From contig NZ_NNRI01000008.1 of the NCBI RefSeq assembly GCF_002270415.1, forward strand, positions 1 to 64,000: a DNA stretch of 64,000 bases. Reading direction: 5' to 3'. Of this stretch, positions 16,836 through 25,396 are shown piece after piece. The notes under the pieces are model-generated. The model did not search any database. It saw only the letters and a program-made list of their open reading frames with translations, and was not told the DNA's origin. Source of the stretch: Mesorhizobium sophorae. Its GTDB lineage: Bacteria > Pseudomonadota > Alphaproteobacteria > Rhizobiales > Rhizobiaceae. Position numbers and translations under genes: made by a program. Numbering within the stretch: position 1 is the stretch's first letter; each line of letters opens with the position of its first letter.

Positions 16836-19001
16836 TTATTTGACGATCGAAAACTCAAAACGATCGAAACGGAAGACTGCCGTATACTCGTTGCGTCGCT
16901 CCGGCGTCCCGGCAGGATTGCGGAAGATCGCGCCGCAGGTTGTCTGAGTTTTCGGAATGGCATCGCACAGGAAGTTCTGCTGCACCCAACTGGTTCCTTT
17001 GTCTATCCATGCGCCTCCCCCGCGCAGGTCACGACCGAGGATGAGCGACTTGATCTCCGAACCGGTAAGCCGGTCCTTCGCATCCAGATCGACCGCTTCC
17101 GGCAACTCCGGCAGACCGGCCTTGTCCAGGCCGTCCAGCAGACGCCCGATGTCGGCCGGGTTCTTGAACACGAAATACCTCTGCGTGACCAGTTGATTTG
17201 CCCCTCCATCCTTTCGTTCCAACATGACGTTCCTTAGCCTGTCACTATAGGCCGCGACCTGGTCACTACGCCCGAGATGTGCGTAGGCCGAAACCAACAC
17301 CTGCAGGCCGTAGAATTTCGGCCATGGATCGGGCGATTGGAGATCGATCCTTTCAAGGTAGCCGACGGCTTCCTCGAAACGACCCTCGCCAAATTCAGCC
17401 AGCCCGGCCTGGTAGTGCCGATGGTCGTTGCCGCCTGGGTCGACACGGTTGGCGGCGACGAGATAGTCGCGCGCCTCGTCCGGCCTGCCGTTGAAATTCA
17501 GGGCTTCCGCCAGCCCGACATAGTTCAGGGGATCGCTCGGGTCGAGCGCCACTGCCTTGAACATAACCGCGACTGCCTCGTCGGACCGGTGCTCGCGAAC
17601 CAGCAAACTGGCGACGAGCTGATAGTAGGACGGCGAAGGATGCTTGGCCGCCTCCCCCAGGTACTTGTAGACGTTGTACAGCGCACTGATGTCCGAAGCG
17701 ACCAAAGCTTGGACCCGCGGCCCGTCCGTGTCCCAATAGGCCCATGCGAGCGAGGCTGCCGCCGCGCCGAAATTCGGATCGAGTTCCAGCGCCTGCTGGA
17801 AAAACCTCACCGCCTGCGCAAACTCGTCTGGAGTATTGCGACGATTGTAGATTTCCATGCCCTGCAGGTAAGCTTCGTAGGCTGCAGGATTGCGCGTGCC
17901 CCCCGCGACATCTGCCTTGCCTTGGGCGCTGACGAGACGCAGCTTGAGCGCGCCTGCGATGCTGACGACGACCTTGTCCTGCAGTGCAAACACATCCGTC
18001 CACTGGCCGTCGAAACGTTCTGCCCAAAGATGGCCGGTGGTCGAGCCGTCGATCAATTGCGCGTTGATACGCATGTCGTCGCCGACCCGACGTATCGAGC
18101 CCTCCAGTATGTACCGGACACCAAGCGCTGCGGCGACGTCAGCGGCTTTGGTCTCCTTGTCCTTGTAGGTGGAAGCCGCGTTTCGCGATACGACGAACAG
18201 GCCGGGCACGCGTGCAAGTTCTGTGGTCAGGTCATCGGTGAAACCGTCAACCAGATAACCTTGCGCCTTGTCGTCGCTGAGATTGTCAAATGGAAGCACG
18301 ACGAGGGATGGCCGGGTGTCGGCTTTCGCATTGGCCGTCAGAGCGGTGGACCGAAGCGGTGGCTCCCAAGGTCGCCACCACGCTGCTGCAAGGCCGACTG
18401 CGACGACAAGGGCCCCAATAGCGATGGCCAGATTGCGCCTGAAGCGTGGGTGTCGATTGACGGCCATGGGCTTTCCCGCCGACGCGGGATCGAGCAGCAC
18501 CCGGTACGCCTGCACCGGTTCGGCGATGTTCTTCAGCTTCTGTTGGCCCATCGGCTCAAAGCCGAAAGCCAATTTCTTCTCAACCTCTTTTGCGACCTTT
18601 TCCGAGACACAGATGCCGCCAGGTTCCGCTAGTTGTTGGAGCCTGGCAGCGACGTTGACGCCCTCGCCATATCGGTCCTCGCCCTCGACAATCACCTCGC
18701 CGAGATTGATCCCGATCCTGACGCGAATCCGATGATCCTCGGAAACGGCGGCGTTGCGTTCGGCCAGGGCTTGCTGCAACGACACGGCACATTCGACCGC
18801 GTCCACGACGCTGCCGAATTCGGCCAGCAGTCCATCGCCCATCAGCTTGAAGATGTGGCCGTGATGGCGGGCAATCTCGGGCTCGAACAGTTCCTTGCGT
18901 TGAGCACGAAGGCGCTCGAACGTGCCGGCCTCGTCGCGTTCCATCTGGGCGGAATAGCCCACGACATCGGCAGCGAGAATGGCGGAAAGCTTACGGTCCA
19001 T
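16836..19001 (-). CDS. Class III adenylate/guanylate cyclase with TolB-like and TPR regions
   Basis: From the ATG at 19001 the protein has 721 aa. Residues 1-170 are a class III nucleotidyl cyclase domain: KLSAILAADVVGYS with metal Asp12, FKLMGDGLLAEF with the second Asp, and YGEGVNVAARLQQLA with the Asn/Arg transition-state pair. A membrane helix follows (about 188-208), then a TolB-like segment (SLVVLPFDNLSDD, YILEGSIRRVGDDMRINAQL), then TPR-type helices to the end. This architecture is very common in rhizobia, which carry many such cyclases. It probably makes cAMP in the cytoplasm with the TPR/TolB part outside the membrane as sensor. An ATG at 19040 extends it by 13 residues without a ribosome site. 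No operon partner. Confidence 0.85.
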   Translation of the reverse strand: MDRKLSAILAADVVGYSAQMERDEAGTFERLRAQRKELFEPEIARHHGHIFKLMGDGLLAEFGSVVDAVECAVSLQQALAERNAAVSEDHRIRVRIGINLGEVIVEGEDRYGEGVNVAARLQQLAEPGGICVSEKVAKEVEKKLAFGFEPMGQQKLKNIAEPVQAYRVLLDPASAGKPMAVNRHPRFRRNLAIAIGALVVAVGLAAAWWRPWEPPLRSTALTANAKADTRPSLVVLPFDNLSDDKAQGYLVDGFTDDLTTELARVPGLFVVSRNAASTYKDKETKAADVAAALGVRYILEGSIRRVGDDMRINAQLIDGSTTGHLWAERFDGQWTDVFALQDKVVVSIAGALKLRLVSAQGKADVAGGTRNPAAYEAYLQGMEIYNRRNTPDEFAQAVRFFQQALELDPNFGAAAASLAWAYWDTDGPRVQALVASDISALYNVYKYLGEAAKHPSPSYYQLVASLLVREHRSDEAVAVMFKAVALDPSDPLNYVGLAEALNFNGRPDEARDYLVAANRVDPGGNDHRHYQAGLAEFGEGRFEEAVGYLERIDLQSPDPWPKFYGLQVLVSAYAHLGRSDQVAAYSDRLRNVMLERKDGGANQLVTQRYFVFKNPADIGRLLDGLDKAGLPELPEAVDLDAKDRLTGSEIKSLILGRDLRGGGAWIDKGTSWVQQNFLCDAIPKTQTTCGAIFRNPAGTPERRNEYTAVFRFDRFEFSIVK

Positions 19002-19155
19002 CGATCTGGCCTGTCCCCCGTGGAGTATAGACCTGGTCATACTGAAATGAAACGACCGACCTCTCCGGCGTCCGTTGCCGGTGTCTCGGGATCATCCAGC
19101 AAAAGCCGTCGATGGCCCTGCTCCGTACCGTCGCGGGGCCGAGAGAGGCGATGCT

Positions 19156-20019
19156 CTATCCAAAATGTTCGATCAGCAATTCGGTGAGGACGCGAATCTT
19201 CCGCGCAGGGTGCTGTCCAGGTGGGCGGACGACGAATATGCCGGCCTCGGGGAGCGGATAGCGCGTCATCACCGGGACCAGGGTGCCGGAAGCAAGATAG
19301 CTCTCGGTAACGAAATCCGGCAGCGAGGCGATGCCGAGCCCCGCCGCGGCGGCGGCGGCAAGGGCGGTGCCGCTATCCGCCTTGAACCGCCCCTGTGGGT
19401 GAACGGTGATCGTTTTGTCGCCGTCCATGAATTGCCAGGTTTCCGTCCCTTGCATGACGGTCTGGTGGGTTAGGAGTTCGTCCGGCGTCTCGGGTGCCCC
19501 ATGCGCCTTGATATAGTCCGGGCTGGCGACGAGCTTGCCGCGGATCGATCCGATGCGGCGCGCGATCAGGTTCGAGTCCGGAAGATAGCCGACGCGGACA
19601 CCACAGTCGAAGCCTTCTCCAACCAGATCCACGAAACGATCACTGTAACACGCGTGCACGTGAAGCAGCGGATGGCGCCGTGCCAGTTCCGCCAGCACCG
19701 GCGCCAAGTGGGTTATGCCGAAGGACAGGGGTACAGCAATCCGAAGGCGGCCACGCAGGTCGCCGGCAGGCAGCATCGTCTCTCGTGCGACGTCGATCTC
19801 GGCGCAAGCCCGGGCGGCGTATTCGCGGAACGTGACGCCAGCCTCGGTGAGTGCGGCGCCGCGGGTTGTCCGCGCGAGAAGCTGGATGCCGAGTTCCGCC
19901 TCCAGCCGAAACAGCCGCCGGCTGACGATGGACTTCGATACACCGAGCCGCCGGGCGGCCGACGAAACGCCGCCGGCATCGGCCACGTCGACAAACGTCT
20001 GCAAGTCTTCAAGATCCAC
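19156..20019 (-). CDS. LysR-family transcriptional regulator
   Basis: About 287 aa. The N-terminal winged helix-turn-helix is seen in LEDLQTFVDVADAGGVSSA and ARRLGVSKSIVSRRLFRLEA, followed by the two-lobed effector domain (LRIAVPLSFG, FDCGVRVGYLPDSNLIARRI). It belongs to the AaeR/CrgA-like group with the SSAARRLGVSKS helix. I take the GTG at 20019 as start, with GGAACGG in front; the frame also opens at a TTG at 20052. It is divergent from the SDR-SnoaL-reductase-dioxygenase operon beginning at 20274, which is the obvious target. The inducer is unknown; an aromatic or quinone-like compound would fit the operon. Confidence 0.85.
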   Translation of the reverse strand: MDLEDLQTFVDVADAGGVSSAARRLGVSKSIVSRRLFRLEAELGIQLLARTTRGAALTEAGVTFREYAARACAEIDVARETMLPAGDLRGRLRIAVPLSFGITHLAPVLAELARRHPLLHVHACYSDRFVDLVGEGFDCGVRVGYLPDSNLIARRIGSIRGKLVASPDYIKAHGAPETPDELLTHQTVMQGTETWQFMDGDKTITVHPQGRFKADSGTALAAAAAAGLGIASLPDFVTESYLASGTLVPVMTRYPLPEAGIFVVRPPGQHPARKIRVLTELLIEHFG

Positions 20020-20099
20020 AGCCGTTCCACTTTCCGCGACACAGATTAGCAAAAACTGAAGCTATCATGTCGCTCGCGGGAACGATACGTCGTTCATCA

Positions 20100-20222
20100 G
20101 TGCCAGAAGCGATTGGTCGCGAGCGTGGCTGGTCGGCCCCTTCGCGCCAGCAGTTCGAAGCGATGTGCGGCCCTGACGGCGCTTTCCTGATTGGCGACCC
20201 GGCGACGGTAGCCACCAAGTGC
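20100..20222 (+). pseudogene. C-terminal remnant of a luciferase-like flavin monooxygenase gene
   Basis: In the LysR-SDR intergenic region a plus-strand stretch reads IGRERGWSAPSRQQFEAM and GPDGAFLIGDPATVATK. This is the pattern near the C-terminus of LLM-class flavin-dependent oxidoreductases (iGRERGW..sR.qf.a..gp.GallvGdPetVa.K). No start, and no upstream part of the family (the first ~250 residues), is present; the reading frame runs directly into the SDR gene. It is a relic left in what is now the promoter region. The call is from memory of the motif. Confidence 0.5.
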
Positions 20223-20273
20223 GAGCGGCACAGGCAGAGTCGTGACGATAACCCCACTTCTGAAAGGAGACAC

Positions 20274-21146
20274 ATGATGTCATCTACGACCCAACATTCC
20301 GGCCGTTCCGTTGCGGTCACCGGTGCAGGCGGTGGCCTTGGGCGCGATATCGCGCTCGGACTGGCCGCCAAGGGCTACATTGTTTTCGGTACGGCGATGT
20401 CCGCCGCGGAAGTCCAGGATCTCAAGGACGCTTCCGGCGGGCGTGTCAGCCTGACGGTCTGCGACATGACCAGGCAGGAGGCCGTGAAAGCCTGGGCAGG
20501 CGGCGTGTCCGACGCGCTCGGCAATGCCGGGCTCGATCTCCTGATCAACAATGCAGGCATCCTGACCCCGGGTCCGATCGAGGTTCTGCCGCTCGACGCA
20601 GTCCGGCGCGAATTCGACGTCAATGTGTTCGGAGCCCTGTCGGTCATAAACGCGTTCCTGCCGGCGCTGAGAAAGGCGCGGGGCCGCATCGTCCAGGTCA
20701 GCACCTGGACCGCAAGCGTGCCGCTCCCCTTCAACGGGCCGTCGGGCGCGTCGAAGGCGGCCATGGAGGTGTTTGCAGCCGTCTACCGTGCCGAACTGAA
20801 GTCGTTCGGGATCGATGTCGTCGTGGCCGCTGCTGGCAATATGAGAACCGGTGGTCCTGCGAAAACCGCCGCGGCCCTGGCTCGCGTCGTCGACGACATG
20901 ACGCCCGAACAGCGCGCACTTTACGGACACTCCTTCGGCACATTCGCAGACAAGCTCAACGGCATGCAGAGTGCGGGTCTGGAATCGGTCCTGGCGGCCA
21001 AAAGAGTCATCGAGCTGGCCGAACAGGTGCCAGCGCCGAGCATCGCTCCCGTTGGCGATGACGCCGCCGAAATGCTGCGAGCGGCCCGTGAGATGCCTGA
21101 GGCCGAACAAGACGCGCTGCGCCTTCAGATTGTTGGTCTCGGCTAG
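20274..21146 (+). CDS. SDR-family oxidoreductase-like protein lacking the catalytic tyrosine
   Basis: Start at 20274 after GAAAGGAGA; 290 aa. The Rossmann motif is AVTGAGGGLGRD (14-25), the NNAG motif is INNAGI (91-96), the catalytic Ser is Ser143 in VQVSTWTA and the Lys is Lys161 in GPSGASKAAME. In a normal short-chain dehydrogenase the residue four before the Lys is Tyr; here it is Ser157. The NAD(P) site is therefore intact but the usual acid/base is missing. It is first of a four-gene run (93 bp to the next gene). It may be a binding or regulatory protein, or use another residue for catalysis. The frame extends upstream into an unrelated gene remnant, so the earlier ATG at 20067 should not be used. 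Confidence 0.8.
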   Translation: MMSSTTQHSGRSVAVTGAGGGLGRDIALGLAAKGYIVFGTAMSAAEVQDLKDASGGRVSLTVCDMTRQEAVKAWAGGVSDALGNAGLDLLINNAGILTPGPIEVLPLDAVRREFDVNVFGALSVINAFLPALRKARGRIVQVSTWTASVPLPFNGPSGASKAAMEVFAAVYRAELKSFGIDVVVAAAGNMRTGGPAKTAAALARVVDDMTPEQRALYGHSFGTFADKLNGMQSAGLESVLAAKRVIELAEQVPAPSIAPVGDDAAEMLRAAREMPEAEQDALRLQIVGLG

Positions 21147-21239
21147 ACCATCCCGAAACTCCACCTCTTACGAGGCCGGTAAAGCACTTTTCGACACTCG
21201 ACCCGTTCCGGAATTTTTCGAGCAATCAAGGAGAACGAG

Positions 21240-21812
21240 ATGACATTGAACTACACCCTTCGCCGAGGACTTTTGGCTGCAGCCTTCGCGATCAGTGCCG
21301 CTGTGCTTGTTCCGCTTCAAACCGCACAGGCCAAGGAAGCCAAAGCGAAAGCCGACATTATGCTGGTTGATCCCCACGACAAACAGGCCGCCCGCAACGT
21401 CGAAAACGTCCTCACGCTCTATCAAATGATGATCAACGAGGCCAAGGCGGAAGACGGTACTGCAAAGTATCTCGTCCCCGGTTACATCCAGCACAACCCG
21501 TTGATCGCCGACGGTTCCGTGGCGCTCGGCAAATACTTTGCTGGCGTCAAGTCGGCGCATCCCAGTGCTCATGTCGTCGTCCACAAGATCATCGCCGTCG
21601 GGGATTATGTGTTCGCCCACGTGAATTTTGTAAATCTGCTGACGGATGATCCCAACGATACGGGCGTCGCCGGCGTCGATATCTACAGGATGAACGCCGA
21701 AGGAAAGGCCGTCGAACACTGGGACACGCTGCAGATCGTCGGCGACCCGAAGAATTCCGCGCCTTGGATCGGCCAGAACATTCAACGCGCCAATCCGCAG
21801 GGCATGTTCTGA
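21240..21812 (+). CDS. Exported SnoaL/NTF2-like protein
   Basis: 190 aa with an excellent ribosome site (AAGGAGAACGAG). Residues 1-31 form a Sec signal peptide, MTLNYTLRRGLLAAAFAISA, ending at AQA. The mature part is a SnoaL-like cone fold: MINEAKAEDGTAKYLVPGYI, QHNPLIADGSVALGKYF, and VAGVDIYRMNAEGKAVEHWD, which match the predicted SnoaL-like aldol condensation-catalysing enzymes annotated in many proteobacteria. The active site His/Asp pair could be His in QHNPLI and HWD, but is not proven. It is second in the LysR-controlled operon; periplasmic location sets it apart from the cytosolic partners. The substrate is not known. Confidence 0.75.
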   Translation: MTLNYTLRRGLLAAAFAISAAVLVPLQTAQAKEAKAKADIMLVDPHDKQAARNVENVLTLYQMMINEAKAEDGTAKYLVPGYIQHNPLIADGSVALGKYFAGVKSAHPSAHVVVHKIIAVGDYVFAHVNFVNLLTDDPNDTGVAGVDIYRMNAEGKAVEHWDTLQIVGDPKNSAPWIGQNIQRANPQGMF

Positions 21813-21963
21813 GGAGAACGGCTGACGTCGAGCAAATGCCTGCGCAGAGATTGCGCACGTTTGGTTGGCCAGCACAGCGAGGCTCGTTGGATGTCGATGC
21901 AACGCGGCGATCCGAACCCATCTTGGATCGCGAAAGTTTCACAAATCAATAAGGAACCTTAAG

Positions 21964-22557
21964 ATGAAATACGCCATCCTTGGGTCGGGAGCCATCGGCA
22001 CCGCGCTTGCCCGTCGCTTTGCCGCCTCTGCAATTGAGGTCTCCATTGCCAACACCGCCGGCCCGGAAAGCCTGGCCGGCTTGGTTGGAGAACTTGGTTC
22101 CCTGATTAAGCCGGTGACTGCCGTGGACGCCCTGCGAGCCGACATAGTCATTTTGGCGATCCCGTTCGACGCCGTGCCCGATGCCGTGAAAGCTGTCGAC
22201 TGGGGCAACCGCATAGTGGTTGATGCCACGAACGCGGTCGACTTCCCGGCCTTCACGCCGCGCGACCTTAAGGGCCGCCTGTCGACGGAGCTCGTCGCTG
22301 ATGCCGTCCTGGGCGCACGCGTTGTAAAAGCCTTCAACACGCTTCCCGCGGCCGTCCTTGGGGCCGATCCGGCGGTGCCCGGCGGCCGCCGTGTCCTGTT
22401 TGCCTCAGGCGACGAGCCATCGGCACGGGCCACCATTATCGACCTGATCGAGCGCCTCGGCTTCGCCGCAGTCGATCTAGGTGGTATCACCGAAGGCGGC
22501 CGTGCCCAGCAATTCGGCGGCGGCGTTGCCGCAAGGCAATTTGTTCAACTCGGATGA
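21964..22557 (+). CDS. NADP-dependent oxidoreductase of the F420-reductase-like (NpdG/FNO) family
   Basis: 197 aa starting at the ATG at 21964 (AAGGAACC in front; the frame opens about 100 bases earlier without support). The N-terminus MKYAILGSGAIGTALARRFA is a GxGxxG Rossmann motif, and SIANTAGPESL is the NADP phosphate loop typical of the family. VILAIPFDAVPDA and GARVVKAFNTLPAAVLG are the other family signatures. In organisms without F420 such proteins probably reduce flavins or other small acceptors. Third gene of the operon; it is separated from the exported SnoaL protein by 151 bp that hold no other gene. Confidence 0.8.
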   Translation: MKYAILGSGAIGTALARRFAASAIEVSIANTAGPESLAGLVGELGSLIKPVTAVDALRADIVILAIPFDAVPDAVKAVDWGNRIVVDATNAVDFPAFTPRDLKGRLSTELVADAVLGARVVKAFNTLPAAVLGADPAVPGGRRVLFASGDEPSARATIIDLIERLGFAAVDLGGITEGGRAQQFGGGVAARQFVQLG

Positions 22558-22607
22558 CCAGCACTCGCCGATGATGGCAAGGAACGGTTGAGGAAGGCAT
22601 CGACCGA

Positions 22608-24164
22608 ATGACATCGGGCATCCACCACATCACGCTGGTTACACGCAAGGTCCAAGCCAACGTCGATTTCTATGTCGGCTTTCTCGGACTGCGTCTGGTC
22701 AAGCGGACTGGTGGTTTCGAAGACGCCGAGCAACTCCATCTATGCTACGGCGACAGCATCGGTTCGCCGGGATCTCTGATCACCTTCCTCGTATGGGAGG
22801 ACGGATCACCCGGCCGGGTTGGCCTCGGCCAAGTCGCCGAAATTGCGCTATCCGTCGAGCCCCGCAGCATCGGCTTCTGGCTGACGAGGTCACTGCAGTT
22901 CGGACTGAATGCCAGCGGGCCAACGCAGGAATTCGGCGAGCCAGTGCTGCGGCTGACCGATCCGGACGGTGTAGCAGTCAAGATCGTGGGAAGCGCACTG
23001 CCCGCACATGCGTCACCGGCCGACAGCCGAGGAATCGAGCCGGCCGATGCAATCCGCCGCGTCCGTGGCGCAACGATTTTCTCGGCGGTTGCCGAGCAGA
23101 CGTCGGCATTCCTGCAGGACTATTTCGGCTATCGCCCGCTCAAGCACGCCGGGGCCGTGCAGCGCCTCGTCTCGGACAGCGGGGATGTTGTCGATGTCCG
23201 TGATGCCGTCGGTTTCTGGCCAGGCGCGCCCGGAACCGGCGTGGTCGACCATATCGCCTTCCGCACGCCGGACATTGCTGCCCTGGATACGGTGGAGCGC
23301 CGACTTGCAAGCCGCAACTCCAGCGTCACCAATGTTCACGACCGCAAGTATTTCATATCTCTCTATGTCCGTGAGCCGGGAGAGACCCTGTTCGAACTCG
23401 CAACGGACGGACCCGGGATGACGATCGATGAACCCATCGAAACCCTCGGCTCTGTGCTCTTCGTTCCGCCTTCCGACGCCGAGCGGGCCGACGCCATCCG
23501 CACGCGGCTGCCGCAGTTTTCGATGCCTGGCGAAGATCGCATCCGGTATCTCGACCTGCCCTTCGTGCATCGGTTCCATGTGCCATCCGATCCGGACGGC
23601 ACGACGCTCGTACTGTTGCATGGGACCGGCGGTAACGAGGCTGACCTGATGCCGTTCGCGGCCAGCCTGGCGCCGCGAGCCACCTTGCTGGGGGTACGCG
23701 GGCGCAGCGTCGAGGAGGGCACCTTGCGCTGGTTCCGCCGATTTTCGGCTACCTCGTTCGATCAAGCCGACATAGGGGCCGAGGCAGCCGCCTTTGCCGC
23801 CTTCATGGATGGCGCAATCAGCGGCTATCGGCTTCTCCCGGAGAAGCTGGCGTTCCTCGGATATTCCAACGGCGCCAACTTTCTGGCGGCGGCCATGCTG
23901 CTCCATCCATCCCTGGTCCAACGCGCGATCCTGCTTCGCCCCTCCTTGGTCCTCGAGGCCCGACCGGACGCGGATCTGTCCGGCTGCCGGATCGTGATGA
24001 TCGAGGGGCGCGATGACCCCTATGCATCGCTTCTCCCCGGTCTTGCGGCGTTGCTGAGCGCGCATCATGCCACAGTGTCCGCCCTGACAGTGCCTGCTGG
24101 CCACGAACTGAGCGATGCCGATCTGCACGTCCTGGGATCGTTGATAGAAAACTGGCTTGCCTGA
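22608..24164 (+). CDS. Fusion of a two-domain VOC ring-cleaving dioxygenase and an alpha/beta esterase (MhqO-MhqD-like)
   Basis: 518 aa. Residues 1-125 and about 145-275 are two vicinal-oxygen-chelate modules (start SGIHHITLVTRKVQANVDFY; second TGVVDHIAFRTPDIAALD with the iron-ligand-like His of VDHIAF, and the first His in GIHHITL; Glu in ETLFELATD). From about 325 on there is an alpha/beta hydrolase: LVLLHGTGGNEADL as oxyanion region, FLGYSNGANFLAAAM with nucleophile Ser, and PAGHELSDAD with the His. In Bacillus the same two activities are separate proteins, MhqO (ring-cleaving dioxygenase) and MhqD (carboxylesterase), which detoxify quinones. Here they are one polypeptide. GAGGAAGG precedes the start. 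Last gene of the LysR operon. Confidence 0.82.
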   Translation: MTSGIHHITLVTRKVQANVDFYVGFLGLRLVKRTGGFEDAEQLHLCYGDSIGSPGSLITFLVWEDGSPGRVGLGQVAEIALSVEPRSIGFWLTRSLQFGLNASGPTQEFGEPVLRLTDPDGVAVKIVGSALPAHASPADSRGIEPADAIRRVRGATIFSAVAEQTSAFLQDYFGYRPLKHAGAVQRLVSDSGDVVDVRDAVGFWPGAPGTGVVDHIAFRTPDIAALDTVERRLASRNSSVTNVHDRKYFISLYVREPGETLFELATDGPGMTIDEPIETLGSVLFVPPSDAERADAIRTRLPQFSMPGEDRIRYLDLPFVHRFHVPSDPDGTTLVLLHGTGGNEADLMPFAASLAPRATLLGVRGRSVEEGTLRWFRRFSATSFDQADIGAEAAAFAAFMDGAISGYRLLPEKLAFLGYSNGANFLAAAMLLHPSLVQRAILLRPSLVLEARPDADLSGCRIVMIEGRDDPYASLLPGLAALLSAHHATVSALTVPAGHELSDADLHVLGSLIENWLA

Positions 24165-24351
24165 TGCATGAACTGCGCTGCGAACTCATGGGGAGTTGTG
24201 ACAGCGGTTGCGAGCATAGCGTCCACGACCTCGGCCCCCCATCGTCGTCGGAATGCACTGCCGCACAAGCTGGCGGCGTCGGCCTGGTCTACAGTCCTGC
24301 GGCCGTGTCCGCTCGGGCAGGCCCGACAGCCTCGGGTTGAAATTATAGCAT

Positions 24352-24366
24352 TCACTATATTAGTGA
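24352..24366. promoter_or_regulatory. Perfect inverted repeat upstream of the LuxR-type regulator
   Basis: TCACTATATTAGTGA: six-base arms around a TAT centre, in an AT-rich island within GC-rich DNA. A TTGACA stands four bases later (24371-24376), which could be a -35 element, although no good -10 follows at 17-18 bases. It lies 84 bp before the ATG of the regulator, so an operator for autoregulation or for another regulator is plausible. Confidence 0.45.
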
Positions 24367-24449
24367 TTGCTTGACAAAATGCCTAACCTCTGGTTTCCTG
24401 ATGTGCCGGGTATTGAAACAAGTTTGTTGCGTTTCCGGACGGTGTTCGC

Positions 24450-25088
24450 ATGTCGACCTTGGTTGTCGCGGACCCGCGGGGGGTGTATCTCGCCGGTCTG
24501 GAATGGGTTCTGCGGAAGGCTGGGCACGATGTCGTCGCCCAGTGCCGCCGCCCTGTCGACATTGTCCCCAATGTGGAGCGCCATCGGCCTGATATTGTCA
24601 TCGTCGGCCTGGATATCGCGGACCCGCGCATGGCCGGTATTTCCTCCCGGCTGAAGGCCTGCGACAGCGCTCTCGGCATCATCTTCATCGTGCAGCCAAA
24701 CGGCAGGCTCGACATCAAGGAAATACAGGCGCTCGACGGCGACGGCCTGCTTCTGGACGGGATCAGCCATCGCTATCTTCTCGAATGCGTGAATGCGGTG
24801 GCGGCAGGCAAGAAATGGATCGACAACAAGATCGTCCAGCAACTGCTGATGCCAGAACCGCAGCACCAGCCGACGTCCAGGCTGACCGGGCGGGAGACCG
24901 AGATCGCCGATCTCGTCTCGCGCGGGTTGCGCAACAAGACCATCGCGCAACAGATGCATGTATCCGAAGGCACGGTGAAGATGCACCTGCATCATGTCTA
25001 CGAGAAGCTGCATCTCGACGGCCGGGCTGAACTGGCCTGGGTGGCGCATGGCAAGGCGGCCGAGCGTCCAGGAACCGGCCTGCTCTGA
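24450..25088 (+). CDS. LuxR/NarL-family response regulator with atypical receiver
   Basis: 212 aa. Residues 1-115 have the receiver layout (LVVADPRGVYLAGLEWVLRK, DIVIVGLDIADPRMAG) with a possible phospho-acceptor Asp55, but only one acidic residue (Asp8) at the metal pocket and Asp in place of the conserved Lys (GLLLDGIS instead of GYLLK). Residues 140-205 are a LuxR helix-turn-helix: LTGRETEIADLVSRGLRNKT followed by IAQQMHVSEGTVKMHLHHVY. The receiver may not respond to phosphorylation in the normal way. No kinase is adjacent. It lies 308 bp upstream of the first giant secreted protein on the same strand and is the natural candidate for its regulator. Confidence 0.8.
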   Translation: MSTLVVADPRGVYLAGLEWVLRKAGHDVVAQCRRPVDIVPNVERHRPDIVIVGLDIADPRMAGISSRLKACDSALGIIFIVQPNGRLDIKEIQALDGDGLLLDGISHRYLLECVNAVAAGKKWIDNKIVQQLLMPEPQHQPTSRLTGRETEIADLVSRGLRNKTIAQQMHVSEGTVKMHLHHVYEKLHLDGRAELAWVAHGKAAERPGTGLL

Positions 25089-25396
25089 TCACCGCTCTCT
25101 GCTGGCATCGACATGGTGCGGCAACAGACCGCAAAGCCACCTGACGTATCGGCCTCGATGCCGTCGCGATCGCCGGCGGCGCCCGCGCCGGCCAGATCTA
25201 TCGAAGGATATATATCGTTCGATCAGGTACGGGCATTCACCATAACCCTATCGAACCGGGAATGGACGCGCCCTCTTTATTGGCGGCACATTGAAGGATT
25301 GAGGGCCGCAAATTCAGTGGGCCAGAGGATGCGCTGGGGTGGGTGCATCCGGCATCTGGGGGCTGGGCCCCCATCACGCGATAGGGGATCACAGCC
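25089..25396 (+). other. Leader region of the giant secreted protein with two stem-loops
   Basis: No gene. The last 70 bases hold two consecutive hairpins: GGATGC (25327-25332) pairing with GCATCC (25345-25350), and TGGGGGC (25357-25363) pairing with GCCCCCA (25367-25373) around a TGG loop. The second ends about 12 bases before the AGGGGATC ribosome site of the giant gene. They could form in the 5' leader and tune translation, or act as an attenuator. No U-run follows. Confidence 0.45.
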
